DNA of 64,000 bases, from positions 1,061,501 through 1,125,500 of the forward strand of contig NZ_OY781616.1 in the NCBI RefSeq assembly GCF_963677005.1. The letters are read 5' to 3'. The DNA is from Maridesulfovibrio sp. (GTDB lineage Bacteria > Desulfobacterota > Desulfovibrionia > Desulfovibrionales > Desulfovibrionaceae). The notes beneath the pieces are model-generated. The model did not search any database and was not told the origin of the DNA. It saw only the letters and a list, made by a program, of their open reading frames with translations. Positions within the stretch are counted from its first letter, which is position 1, and each line of letters starts with the position of its first letter. Positions 35,801 through 43,707 of the stretch are shown here, in pieces. The translations under genes were made by a program, and so were the position numbers.

Positions 35801-35977
35801 ATGCATAAGATTGATCCAGATGAATGTCAGTTCTGTGGCGCATGCCAGAGCGCCTGCCCTTCCGAAGCAATCGTCCACCCCGCTGGTAAAAACTACTACG
35901 AGATAAACGATAACTGTATCGATTGCGGCGCATGCGAAGCTGAATGCGGCTTCAATGCAATCAGCACTGATGAGTAA
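35801..35977 (+). CDS. 2[4Fe-4S] ferredoxin
   Basis: A 58-residue bacterial ferredoxin with two CxxCxxCxxxC motifs: CQFCGACQSAC at about residues 9-19, and CIDCGACEAEC at about residues 39-49. Each cluster uses three cysteines of its own motif and one from the other. AAGGAGAAAG sits just before the ATG. It transfers electrons at low potential in anaerobes. Promoter and palindrome lie upstream, and a terminator follows at 36023-36058. Confidence 0.95.
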   Translation: MHKIDPDECQFCGACQSACPSEAIVHPAGKNYYEINDNCIDCGACEAECGFNAISTDE

Positions 35978-36022
35978 TCAGATTTACTGATCCGGCTGCC
36001 TTGAGACAACCGGCATGATTGA

Positions 36023-36058
36023 AAAACGGCACCTGAAAAATTTCAGATGCCGTTTTTT
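36023..36058 (+). terminator. Terminator after the ferredoxin gene
   Basis: AAAACGGCACCTGAAA pairs with TTTCAGATGCCGTTTT with one bulged mismatch, followed by TTTTTTG. Confidence 0.85.
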
Positions 36059-36086
36059 GTAACTTGGGCCACGCCCCAAAAGAAAA

Positions 36087-36115
36087 AAGGCTTACATCTG
36101 CTGATGTAAGCCTTT
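36087..36115 (-). terminator. Terminator of the first tRNA-Ser
   Basis: On the minus strand, AAAGGCTTACATC and GATGTAAGCCTTT form a 13-bp stem followed by a TTTTTTC tail. It lies 11 bases after the tRNA. Confidence 0.9.
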
Positions 36116-36125
36116 GAGTTATCTC

Positions 36126-36215
36126 TGGCGGAGAGGAGAGGATTTGAACCTCCGTTAGCGTTAACTAAACACGCTTTCCAGGCGTGCTCCTTAAGCCGGA
36201 CTCGGACACCTCTCC
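36126..36215 (-). tRNA. tRNA-Ser(GGA), copy 1
   Basis: A 90-base tRNA with a long variable arm and encoded CCA. Acceptor GGAGAGG pairs with CCTCTCC. The anticodon arm CACGC-CTGGAAA-GCGTG gives anticodon GGA. An almost identical copy lies at 45294-45383, also on the minus strand. Confidence 0.95.
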
Positions 36216-36365
36216 GCTTGGGAGAAAAGTTAATAAGCTGAATGGCCCCTGCTTGGCAAGAACTATTTTAAATTATTTTTATTAAAACTCGCCCGCTGCC
36301 GACAACCGCACCCGCAGATGTAGAATCCGGCCATAACTTATTCTTAAAATTTCAAAAAACCCGGA

Positions 36366-38273
36366 TTAAGCCTGCTTGCGAAGCCTGCGCTTATCCCCCA
36401 CCCGGATAGTAAACTTCTCCTTATCCATATACTCAAGCAACGGTATGGAAAATTTACGGGAGAGCCCTGCCAGATCCTTGAAATCCTGCGGCCCAAGTTC
36501 TTCATTTTCAGCAAAGTATGCTGCAAGCTTATTTCTCAGCCCTTCCACGGCCGAACTCGCGAAATACATATCGTCCTTTATCCGGACAATATCCCCCTGA
36601 TCCTGCAGCAATCTGTAGACTGAAGCCGCTTCCTTGAACGTCAGCCCCAGTGGTTCAAGCACATCTTTAAGATTCGGAGGGGTCAACGCGCCTTTTTCAT
36701 AAATATCACACAGAGTATCACGCAGCTTCTGCTGATCCGAAGCCAGCGACACCTTATGTCCCGGCAGATGCAGAATCTCCTGCGACGCCACAATCTCATT
36801 TTGACGGATCAGCCTCTCAACCAGAGCATGGAAAAGCTTCGGCGGCAGTGACTTGCCGAAGGAAGAGGCTATCTCTCCACGGGAAACCCCGGATTTCATG
36901 GGCTCTTTTTTATGAAATTCGGTAAGATGACTGATAAGCCCTTCAGCCAACTCATCATACCTGCCACCTGAAACATAAGCCCTGCTGTCCTTATCAAAAA
37001 GGAAGACCTTCTGCTGACCGCCCATGGACTGAAGCATCTTGTCCAGCGGTTTTGAAGCGGTATTGGTCAGGATAGACAGTTGTTGAAAGGTAAGCCCCTC
37101 GTTACCAGCGAGATCCAGTTGCGTCTGAATCAACGCTTCCGGCTCCGCCCCGATCAGCGATTCAAGACGTTTCACATCATCGGAAAAACGCTTCACCTTA
37201 CGGCCGAGCGGATTGATAATGCTGCCCCCGGCAATGGTCCGCAGCGGAGAAAAAGAACGCAGCACCACCCTGTCCCCGTAAACCCCGGTCATGGGACGGT
37301 CAAAACGGATCTGGCAGACTGCCCGCTCACCTTTATCCAGCTTCTCGCGGTCCAGAAAATAGACCTTGGCCATTACTTCCTTCGAGCCGTGGTGAAAATG
37401 AATCTCCTTGCGATGCTTCAAGGATTTCGGCGAAGATGGCAGACAGGTCAATTCTACATCCCAAACCATGGCCGGGAAAAGCGTTCCGGGCCGACCGAGC
37501 ACTTCACCGCGCTCGATGTCCTCCACCTCCAGCCCGTGAAGGTTAACAGCGGTCCTGCGCCCTGCCGGAGCGGTTTCAACACTCGCCCCATGGGATTGCA
37601 GACTGCGCACCTTGCTGGCGGTCATCTTCGGGTAAAGGACAACGTCATCTCCAACGGAAAGCTGCCCGGAAATTAGCGTTCCGGTCACGACCGTTCCATG
37701 CCCTTTCATGGTGAAAACCCTGTCCACCGGCAGCCGGGCCAGATCGGTCCTGCGCCGTGGCTCGAACCCTTTCATGAAATTAGCAATTTCGGTCTTCAAC
37801 TGCTCAAGCCCCTGCCCCGTATGCGAAGACACGGCATGAACAGGTGCCTCGGCCAGAAAAGTGGGAGCCAGAAATTCCCGCACATCCTCGCGGACCATCT
37901 CCAGCCATTCCTCATCCACCATATCGACCTTGGTCAGCACCACAAAGCCCTGCTCAATACCGAGCAGAGTACAAATTTCCAGATGCTCCCTTGTCTGGGG
38001 CATTACCCCCTCGTCAGCAGCTATAACCAGCAGAACGAAATCAATGCCCGCCGCCCCGGCAACCATGTTCTTCACAAATTTCTCATGGCCGGGAACATCT
38101 ATTATGCTCAAGACTTCCGATCCGCCGAGATCAAGGCTTGCAAAACCAAGCTCTATAGTGATCCCGCGCTTCTTCTCCTCGGCCAGGCGGTCACAGTCCA
38201 CGCCGGTCAACGCCTTGATAAGACTGGTCTTGCCATGATCAATATGACCGGCAGTTCCCATTACAACAGGCAT
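36366..38273 (-). CDS. selB: Selenocysteine-specific elongation factor SelB
   Basis: A 635-residue SelB. The GTP-binding P-loop GHIDHGKT is at residues 9-16, the G3 DVPGHEKF near 59-66 and the G4 TKVD near 113-116. EF-Tu-like domains II and III follow ([15 protein letters not shown]). The C-terminal ~200 residues are winged-helix repeats that bind the SECIS hairpin. It brings selenocysteinyl-tRNA to UGA codons. selA is two genes away on the same strand. Length is typical. Confidence 0.95.
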   Translation of the reverse strand: MPVVMGTAGHIDHGKTSLIKALTGVDCDRLAEEKKRGITIELGFASLDLGGSEVLSIIDVPGHEKFVKNMVAGAAGIDFVLLVIAADEGVMPQTREHLEICTLLGIEQGFVVLTKVDMVDEEWLEMVREDVREFLAPTFLAEAPVHAVSSHTGQGLEQLKTEIANFMKGFEPRRRTDLARLPVDRVFTMKGHGTVVTGTLISGQLSVGDDVVLYPKMTASKVRSLQSHGASVETAPAGRRTAVNLHGLEVEDIERGEVLGRPGTLFPAMVWDVELTCLPSSPKSLKHRKEIHFHHGSKEVMAKVYFLDREKLDKGERAVCQIRFDRPMTGVYGDRVVLRSFSPLRTIAGGSIINPLGRKVKRFSDDVKRLESLIGAEPEALIQTQLDLAGNEGLTFQQLSILTNTASKPLDKMLQSMGGQQKVFLFDKDSRAYVSGGRYDELAEGLISHLTEFHKKEPMKSGVSRGEIASSFGKSLPPKLFHALVERLIRQNEIVASQEILHLPGHKVSLASDQQKLRDTLCDIYEKGALTPPNLKDVLEPLGLTFKEAASVYRLLQDQGDIVRIKDDMYFASSAVEGLRNKLAAYFAENEELGPQDFKDLAGLSRKFSIPLLEYMDKEKFTIRVGDKRRLRKQA

Positions 38274-38299
38274 CCGTACTCCTTAAGAAATTAAAATAT

Positions 38300-38430
38300 G
38301 ATGCGCTTCGCGCTTTAACAGGAAATTTCGCCCCCGGAGGCCAAAGGCCCACTAGCCCTTAGGCGAGAAGTCTTCTTCGAGTCTTAGGGATATGGAGAGC
38401 AGCGATGGATAATCCCCTTTGGAATCCCTG
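38300..38430 (+). repeat. Intergenic repeat family, copy 1
   Basis: Begins GATGCGCTTCGCG and ends near CCCCTTTGGAATCCCTG. The inner block CCCACTAGCCCTTAGGCGAG to GATGGATAATC matches copy 5 at 57035-57170 nearly base for base. Confidence 0.85.
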
Positions 38431-38547
38431 ATAGTTTTTAAATTTGGTGAGTTGCTTTCACTTAAACGACTTTTTTATTGTGTCATTTTTAATCCCGAAA
38501 TTTATTTTCAAAGAGACGATTTTATAATTAATCTCTTTAACCAACAT

Positions 38548-38620
38548 GGGATTCCAAAGGGTCGCGGACCCTTTGGCCGCCGGCGGCGAAATCAAATCGA
38601 CAAAAAACGCGAAGCGCATC
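38548..38620 (-). repeat. Intergenic repeat family, copy 2, inverted
   Basis: On the minus strand it begins GATGCGCTTCGCG and ends at TTTGGAATCCC. The middle block of copy 1 is missing, and the unit is short. Confidence 0.8.
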
Positions 38621-38658
38621 AAATTCAATTTCTTAAATGCCTTTTGGTTGTTTTCATA

Positions 38659-40029
38659 TTAATTTTTCAAAAAAGTCCTGAAGGCCAGTTCGGTTGCATA
38701 AATATCGGCCTTGCTGGTCAATTCGAACGGGCTGTGCATGGAAAGGACCGGAGGCCCGAAATCAATGACATCCATCCCGTAGACGGCGAGGAACTTGGCT
38801 ACCGTTCCGCCTCCGCCGAGATCGACTTTACCGAGTTCGGCCATCTGCCAGGGAACTCCTGCTTCGCCGAGAATGCCGCGCAGCCATGCTACGAATTCGG
38901 GATGGGCATCGTTGGCGCCGACTTTGCCACGATGCCCGGTAAATTTGCAGAAACACGGACCAAAGCCGAGATAAGCGGAGTTGAGCTTTTCGTGCACATC
39001 CTGATAGTCGGGATCAATGGCGGCGTGTACGTCCGTGGAAAGGGCCCGACCGGCCATCATCACGCGGGAAAGCTTGGCGCTCGGCTCCCATGCTTCGATG
39101 AGGTCTTCCATGCAGTACTCAAAGAAAAGCGACTTGGCTCCGGTGGAACCTTCGGACCCGATTTCTTCTTTGTCGTAAAAGAGCACAACCTGGGCGTACT
39201 CGGGATCGGGAGCATTCAGGAAGGCTTCAAGGGCCAGAAATACGCAGGACCGGTCATCCTGACCGTATCCGCCGATAACGGACTTATCCAGACCGACATA
39301 ACGGGCCGGACCGGCCGGTACAATGTGCATTTCAGCGCTGAACAGATCGGCTTCAACAATGCCGTATTTTTCGTTGAGCAGTTCCAGCACTTTCAGCTTT
39401 ACCGAAGTTGTGACTTCGCCGTCCTCGCCATCGGAAAACGAAAGGGAATGGCCCATGAGAATGTTGAGTTTTTCAGCTTCGAAGGCATCCGTAACTTTCT
39501 TTTCAACCTGCTTGTATGCAAGGTGCGGAAGCAGGTCGATGATCGAAAGAACCGGATCGGAAGGATCTTCCCCAATGACCACATTAACCTTTTCGCCGTC
39601 CGCCTTGACCACAACCCCGTGCAGGGACAGGGGACGTGCAAGCCACTGGTACTTGCGGATTCCACCGTAATAATGGGTCTTGGCCATACCCATGCCCAAA
39701 TCTTCGTACAACGGATGCTGCTTCAGATCCAAACGCGGAGTATCGGCGTGCGCTCCGACCAGTCGGAACCCCTGAGACAGAGGTTTGCGCCCTTTGCGGG
39801 CAATAAAGATGGTCTTGTCACGGAAGGAGCGGAAGCACTGATCTGCGCCGATGTAATCTTCGAAACCGGCTGCGGAGAGTCTTTCTTCAACATAGTGGAT
39901 CGTTTCACGCTCGGTCTTGCAGCGGGTAAGAAAGTCCACATAACGTGCGGCAAGAGCATCCATGTCCTGCATGTGCTCATCATCCCGGAAAATTTCCCAA
40001 CAACTTTTGGTCTTATGTTCAAGTTCCAT
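38659..40029 (-). CDS. M18-family aspartyl aminopeptidase
   Basis: A 456-residue zinc aminopeptidase of family M18. GAHADTPRLDLK at about 92-103 has metal-ligand H94 and catalytic-type D96, GYGQDDRSC and FYDKEEIGSEG hold further ligands, and the C-terminal FGPPVLSMHSPFE supplies the last His. The family removes N-terminal acidic residues from peptides in the cytosol. Length is typical. A long open frame on the opposite strand is a shadow of this gene. It lies between selA and selB in the same direction. Confidence 0.93.
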   Translation of the reverse strand: MELEHKTKSCWEIFRDDEHMQDMDALAARYVDFLTRCKTERETIHYVEERLSAAGFEDYIGADQCFRSFRDKTIFIARKGRKPLSQGFRLVGAHADTPRLDLKQHPLYEDLGMGMAKTHYYGGIRKYQWLARPLSLHGVVVKADGEKVNVVIGEDPSDPVLSIIDLLPHLAYKQVEKKVTDAFEAEKLNILMGHSLSFSDGEDGEVTTSVKLKVLELLNEKYGIVEADLFSAEMHIVPAGPARYVGLDKSVIGGYGQDDRSCVFLALEAFLNAPDPEYAQVVLFYDKEEIGSEGSTGAKSLFFEYCMEDLIEAWEPSAKLSRVMMAGRALSTDVHAAIDPDYQDVHEKLNSAYLGFGPCFCKFTGHRGKVGANDAHPEFVAWLRGILGEAGVPWQMAELGKVDLGGGGTVAKFLAVYGMDVIDFGPPVLSMHSPFELTSKADIYATELAFRTFLKN

Positions 40030-40154
40030 TTTAATTATCCTTTACTTATCTTATTTAAAGCTGCTTAAAGCAATTTTTGATATGGTTATTTCTATAACTC
40101 AGCAAAACTTTGGATTTAATCAATTGCTCTCAAGGCAACTGACTTAACCCATCA

Positions 40155-40192
40155 GGAATTCCTAAGGGTCGCGGACATCCCTGCTCTCCATA
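40155..40192 (-). repeat. Intergenic repeat family, copy 3, fragment
   Basis: On the minus strand it reads TATGGAGAGCAGGGATGTCC then GCGACCCTTAGG, which matches inner and end parts of copies 1 and 2. Only a fragment of the unit is left, between the M18 gene and selA. Confidence 0.65.
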
Positions 40193-40223
40193 CAGTTCTT
40201 CCCTGAATTTCATTGCAATCCGG

Positions 40224-41633
40224 CTACGCCATAGCTTCCATGAGCGCACCGGCCGCAAGCTTGTATTCTTCCCGCGAAAGGGTCCGCGGGTCAAGGCAGA
40301 AAGCGTCCTCTTCTATGCGCGCCACCAGCGGCGGATCGGTCGAAAGCAGTCTTTCCTTGAGTTCCATGACGGAAATACCGGTACAGGGCACCAGCGTAAC
40401 CAGAAAAGTTTTAAGATCCTGCTCCGGAAAGGCCCCGCCCCCGACACGGGACACGCCCTCACGCACCCCAACGGTCATGGAATCGCCGAGTTCACGGCGC
40501 AGGATGCGGGCAAGACTCTGAGCCTGTTTACGAAGCTCTTCGGGCTTCTCGGTGATCATGCGGACAGTGGGAACTTCGCGCCGAGCCCGTTCCGGATCAA
40601 GGTAAAGACGCAGGGTGGCTTCAAGAGCGGCAAGGGTCATTTTATCGATACGAACCGCCCTGTTAAGCGGATTTTTCTTGATCATATCAATGTACTTTTT
40701 GCGCCCGACAATAATCCCGGCCTGAGGCCCTCCGAGCACTTTGTCGCCGGAAAAGGAGACAACGTCCACGCCTTCGGCCACCACTTCCTGAACGGTCGGT
40801 TCACGGATGAGGCCGAGACCGTCAAAATTGGTCAGATTGCCGCTGCCGAGGTCTTCGTACACCGGCAGATCATGACTGCGGCCAAGCTCGACAAGCTCGG
40901 CACCTGAAACTTCCTTGGTAAAACCGATCAGCCTGAAATTTGAGGTGTGCACCTTCATGAGCAAGGCGGTTTCCTCATTGATGGCATTTTCATAGTCACG
41001 CAGATGGGTCCTGTTCGTGGCCCCTACCTCGCGCAGAATCGCCCCGCTCTTGGTCATTACGTCCGGAATGCGGAATGAACCGCCGATTTCGACCAGTTGA
41101 CCGCGTGAAACAATCGCTTCGTGCCCCCGCGCCAGAGTTTCCAGAGTAATGAGCACAGCCGAAGCGTTGTTATTGACCACAAGCGCGGCCTCAGCCCCGG
41201 TAATTTCGCAGATTATCTTTTCCACATGGCTGTAACGGCTGCCCCGTTCCCCGGTTGTGAGGTCGAACTCAAGGTTCGAATAACAGGCGCAGGCTTCCTC
41301 GACCGCACGGACGGCGGATTCAGCCAGCAGGGAACGTCCGAGATTGGTATGCACCACCACGCCGGTTGCATTAAGGACCCGCCGGAAATGCGGCCTGGCC
41401 CCGGCCCGAACATGACAGGCCAGACGCGGAAACAGAACATCCGCAGCAAGCTGCTTTTCCTCGGTTATGACGCCGCCCCGTATTTCCTCGCGGCAGACAT
41501 CGAAAAAACCGTTCACAAGGTCACGGGAAAGGCTTCGCGGCAACCCGTCAATCACGCCTTCTTCCTCAAGTCTGGTAAGTACGGAATCCACAGAAGGCAG
41601 AAATTTAAAAAGATTGGACAATTTATTCTCCAT
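40224..41633 (-). CDS. selA: L-seryl-tRNA(Sec) selenium transferase
   Basis: A 469-residue PLP enzyme that converts seryl-tRNA(Sec) to selenocysteinyl-tRNA(Sec) using selenophosphate. The PLP lysine is K298 in SFSGDKVLGGPQAG. RVLNATGVVVHTNLGRS and NNNASAVLITLE are further family motifs. The ATG at 41633 follows folC by 15 bases, so folC and selA are likely co-transcribed. selB is downstream beyond the M18 gene. selC and selD are not seen in the window. Confidence 0.95.
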   Translation of the reverse strand: MENKLSNLFKFLPSVDSVLTRLEEEGVIDGLPRSLSRDLVNGFFDVCREEIRGGVITEEKQLAADVLFPRLACHVRAGARPHFRRVLNATGVVVHTNLGRSLLAESAVRAVEEACACYSNLEFDLTTGERGSRYSHVEKIICEITGAEAALVVNNNASAVLITLETLARGHEAIVSRGQLVEIGGSFRIPDVMTKSGAILREVGATNRTHLRDYENAINEETALLMKVHTSNFRLIGFTKEVSGAELVELGRSHDLPVYEDLGSGNLTNFDGLGLIREPTVQEVVAEGVDVVSFSGDKVLGGPQAGIIVGRKKYIDMIKKNPLNRAVRIDKMTLAALEATLRLYLDPERARREVPTVRMITEKPEELRKQAQSLARILRRELGDSMTVGVREGVSRVGGGAFPEQDLKTFLVTLVPCTGISVMELKERLLSTDPPLVARIEEDAFCLDPRTLSREEYKLAAGALMEAMA

Positions 41634-41648
41634 TGTTAACCGGGGAAA

Positions 41649-42878
41649 TCACTTATGCAAATACTCTGGGAATCTTGTATAAAAAGATGCCAGCAAATAC
41701 AAGGAACCGCAAACCAGTACCGTTTTATCACCGCCGCCAAGCATGGACATGGCCTGATCCAGATCAGCCGCAGCAAGCACACCTTCCCCAAGGAATGCGG
41801 CAAGGCTATCATAAGGATAGGCCCGCTCGTGTTCCGGCAGTCCACAGGCAATCAGCCGTCCGTCCGAAAGACTACGTAATGTAGCCCGGACCTCATCCAG
41901 CTTTTTATCCTTCATGCAGGAAAAAATGATAACATCCGGCCGTGCTCCCCTGCTTTGCAGCTCCGCTGCCAGCGCGGCAAAAGCGTGGGCGTTGTGCGCT
42001 CCGTCCAGAATAAATGTGCGATCATCGTGCCGGATAATCTGGAGCCTGCCGGGAATAAATCCCTCACGCACTCCGCTACGGACCTTTTCAGGAACGAAAT
42101 CAAGCCCCTTCATTTCGCAGAACAACTGCCATGCGCAGGCCGCCAGATGAGCGTTCTGCTTCTGGTGCAATCCGGCAAGGGAAGGGGCCAACCCGTCCAC
42201 GCAATCCATCTCACCGGACTTTGCAAACCTGCATCCTAGTTCTGCTGCCCGGGATTCCAGCACCCGCATGGCCTCTTCATCCTGTACGGAAGTAACGGCA
42301 TTCCCTCCGGCGCGCATGGCATCGGCCTTGTCCGCGGCAATGAGACTGATTGTAGCGCCCAGAATGTTTTCATGATCCAGCCCGATAGGAGTAAACACGG
42401 TCAGGTCCGGATCAATCGTGTTGGTGGCATCGTAGCGTCCGCCAAGGCCGGCTTCCATAACGGCCAGATCGACAGCGTTGTTTTTAAACGCCGCAAGCGC
42501 GATGCAGGTCAGCAGTTCGAAATAGGTCAGCCCGACATCCGGGGCAATTTCCATGACCTGATTGGCGGTCAGGCACCATTCCTCTTCGGACAGCATGGAT
42601 GAATTCACAGTGATACGTTCACGCGGAGAAACAAAATGGGGCGAAACGTAGGTGCCGACTTTCAGCCCGTACTGCTCTGCAATCGCGGTAAGATAGGCCG
42701 ATGTGGACCCCTTGCCGTTGGTCCCGACCACGTGGATGACCGGAAAAATGTTTTTGCCTCCCCAGCGGCGGACAAACTCCTCCATCCGGCCGAGTCCCAT
42801 ATCCATATGAAAGAGCCCCAGACTGTCCATATACTGGTCGAATTCCTCAAAATTCCTGAATTTCACTTTTACATCCAT
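41649..42878 (-). CDS. folC: Folylpolyglutamate/dihydrofolate synthase
   Basis: About 409 residues from the ATG at 42878; the frame reaches 42920, but those codons do not match the family start. IHVVGTNGKGSTSAYL is the ATP-binding P-loop, GLGGRYDATNTIDPDLTVFTPIGLDH (seen as GLGGRYDATN and FTPIGLDHENILG) is the Mur-ligase signature, and FILDGAHNAHA is the C-terminal motif. It adds glutamate to folates. It precedes selA by 15 bases on the same strand. Confidence 0.92.
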   Translation of the reverse strand: MDVKVKFRNFEEFDQYMDSLGLFHMDMGLGRMEEFVRRWGGKNIFPVIHVVGTNGKGSTSAYLTAIAEQYGLKVGTYVSPHFVSPRERITVNSSMLSEEEWCLTANQVMEIAPDVGLTYFELLTCIALAAFKNNAVDLAVMEAGLGGRYDATNTIDPDLTVFTPIGLDHENILGATISLIAADKADAMRAGGNAVTSVQDEEAMRVLESRAAELGCRFAKSGEMDCVDGLAPSLAGLHQKQNAHLAACAWQLFCEMKGLDFVPEKVRSGVREGFIPGRLQIIRHDDRTFILDGAHNAHAFAALAAELQSRGARPDVIIFSCMKDKKLDEVRATLRSLSDGRLIACGLPEHERAYPYDSLAAFLGEGVLAAADLDQAMSMLGGGDKTVLVCGSLYLLASFYTRFPEYLHK

Positions 42879-43100
42879 TTTTTTCTTGACCGACCGAAGC
42901 CGTTTGTATAAAAGAAGCATCTCTTGAGCAGCGGAAGTTATACAGTCGTAAGAAGGACTTACAGGACTTCCTTTTTTGCCAGAAAAGGCATAGTCTTTTC
43001 AACTGGTAAGCACAAGAGAATTTGTTTCAGGCTGAAGCATGGACAAAACAGCCGGAAATATGCTCTTTAAAAAATATCGGTAACATTTTGTTAACCGTTT

Positions 43101-43399
43101 GCGCCAGTAGCTCAGTTGGATAGAGCAACGGCCTTCAATCGGAGTGCCTCGGGGGAAATCCCGAGAGTAGAACCGGCCAAATTCGGGGAAACCTAAACTG
43201 CATACACAGTAAGGCAATCCCGAGCCAAGCCCCTAAGACGGGAAGGTGTAGAGACTAGACGGTCGGCATCTAAGTCCGGTTTTTGACGGATAAGATGAAG
43301 GGATAGTCCAGACCACGAACTTGTAAGATACAAGGCGGGGAAATCCGAAGTGGTAAGCTAAGCCGTTGGCCGGGGGTTCGAATCCTCCCTGGCGCGCCA
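43101..43399 (+). tRNA. tRNA-Arg(UCU) interrupted by a group I intron
   Basis: The exons are 43101-43135 and 43358-43399. Joined, they give a complete 77-base tRNA with CCA: acceptor GCGCCAG/CTGGCGC, D arm GCTC/GAGC, anticodon stem ACGGC/GCCGT, loop CTTCTAA with anticodon TCT, and T arm GGGGG-TTCGAAT-CCTCC. The cut falls after U34, the first anticodon base, the same place as in the cyanobacterial and chloroplast tRNA-Leu introns. Ordinary tRNA scans would miss it. Without splicing the cell would have to get AGA/AGG decoding elsewhere. Confidence 0.9.
43136..43357 (+). ncRNA. Group I self-splicing intron in tRNA-Arg(UCU)
   Basis: 222 nucleotides. The P3-P4 stretch GGCAATCCCGAGCCAAGCCC at 43213-43232 is near the classic tRNA-Leu intron sequence. 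GACTAGACGGTCGG at about 43253-43266 and AAGGGATAGTCC at about 43298-43309 are the P7-type core elements. The intron ends in G and the 5' exon ends in U, giving the U-G pair expected at P1, with a nearby GAG that pairs with CUU of the exon. It has no reading frame, so it is a minimal ribozyme similar in size to the Azoarcus and Anabaena tRNA introns. Subgroup IC3 is probable. Confidence 0.88.
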
Positions 43400-43405
43400 T
43401 ATTTC

Positions 43406-43433
43406 AAAGCCGGTCTCGAAAGAGATCGGCTTT
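43406..43433 (+). terminator. Terminator after tRNA-Arg(UCU)
   Basis: AAAGCCGGTCTC-GAAA-GAGATCGGCTTT forms a 12-bp stem with one G-T pair, followed by ACTGTTTTT. Confidence 0.85.
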
Positions 43434-43464
43434 ACTGTTTTTGTAGCGCAGCGCTCAAAGATCA

Positions 43465-43578
43465 CTGCTATGGATATCAGAAGGGACAGAGGTATTTAGT
43501 GCTTATGAAATGAAGGAACAGCAGAAGAAAGCTCGGAAGGGTAAGCCTGCACCAATTTTGGAGTTGATGCGGAAGTAA
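43465..43578 (+). pseudogene. C-terminal remnant of an unidentified gene
   Basis: A 37-codon frame without a start codon ends at TAA 43576-43578. The end reads EMKEQQKKARKGKPAPILEL then MRK, which looks like a real protein tail. Just after a tRNA terminator, this suggests the leftover of an integrated element. A short hairpin follows. Confidence 0.4.
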
Positions 43579-43582
43579 TAAA

Positions 43583-43612
43583 GACTCCCTAGGGCGCGGA
43601 TCTAGGGGAGTC
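43583..43612 (+). terminator. Hairpin after the gene remnant
   Basis: GACTCCCTAG and CTAGGGGAGTC form a stem of 10-11 bp with one bulge, followed by AATTTTG. Confidence 0.65.
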
Positions 43613-43707
43613 AATTTTGTGAAGGTTTCATCACTTCAATGACTTGCCTAAAATTTACACCTAACTTATTAGATGTGAAATACTGCTATAAGTTGGAAAA
43701 TATAAGC

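Larger units (their letters stand above)
38274..38658. other. Gap between selB and the M18 gene, mostly repeat DNA
   Basis: No protein-coding gene is supported. The stretch is mainly two copies of an intergenic repeat in opposite orientation (38300-38430 and 38548-38620), so the ends form a large inverted structure. The AT-rich middle between them has nothing recognisable. Confidence 0.7.

Noticed and set aside
38419-40068. 549-codon open frame on the plus strand
   Set aside because: It lies opposite the M18 aminopeptidase, which has clear family motifs. The plus-strand product has no family match and crosses the repeat region.
42921-43100. Possible tRNA-Sec gene between folC and tRNA-Arg
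   Set aside because: No acceptor or long anticodon arm with TCA could be built in the stretch.
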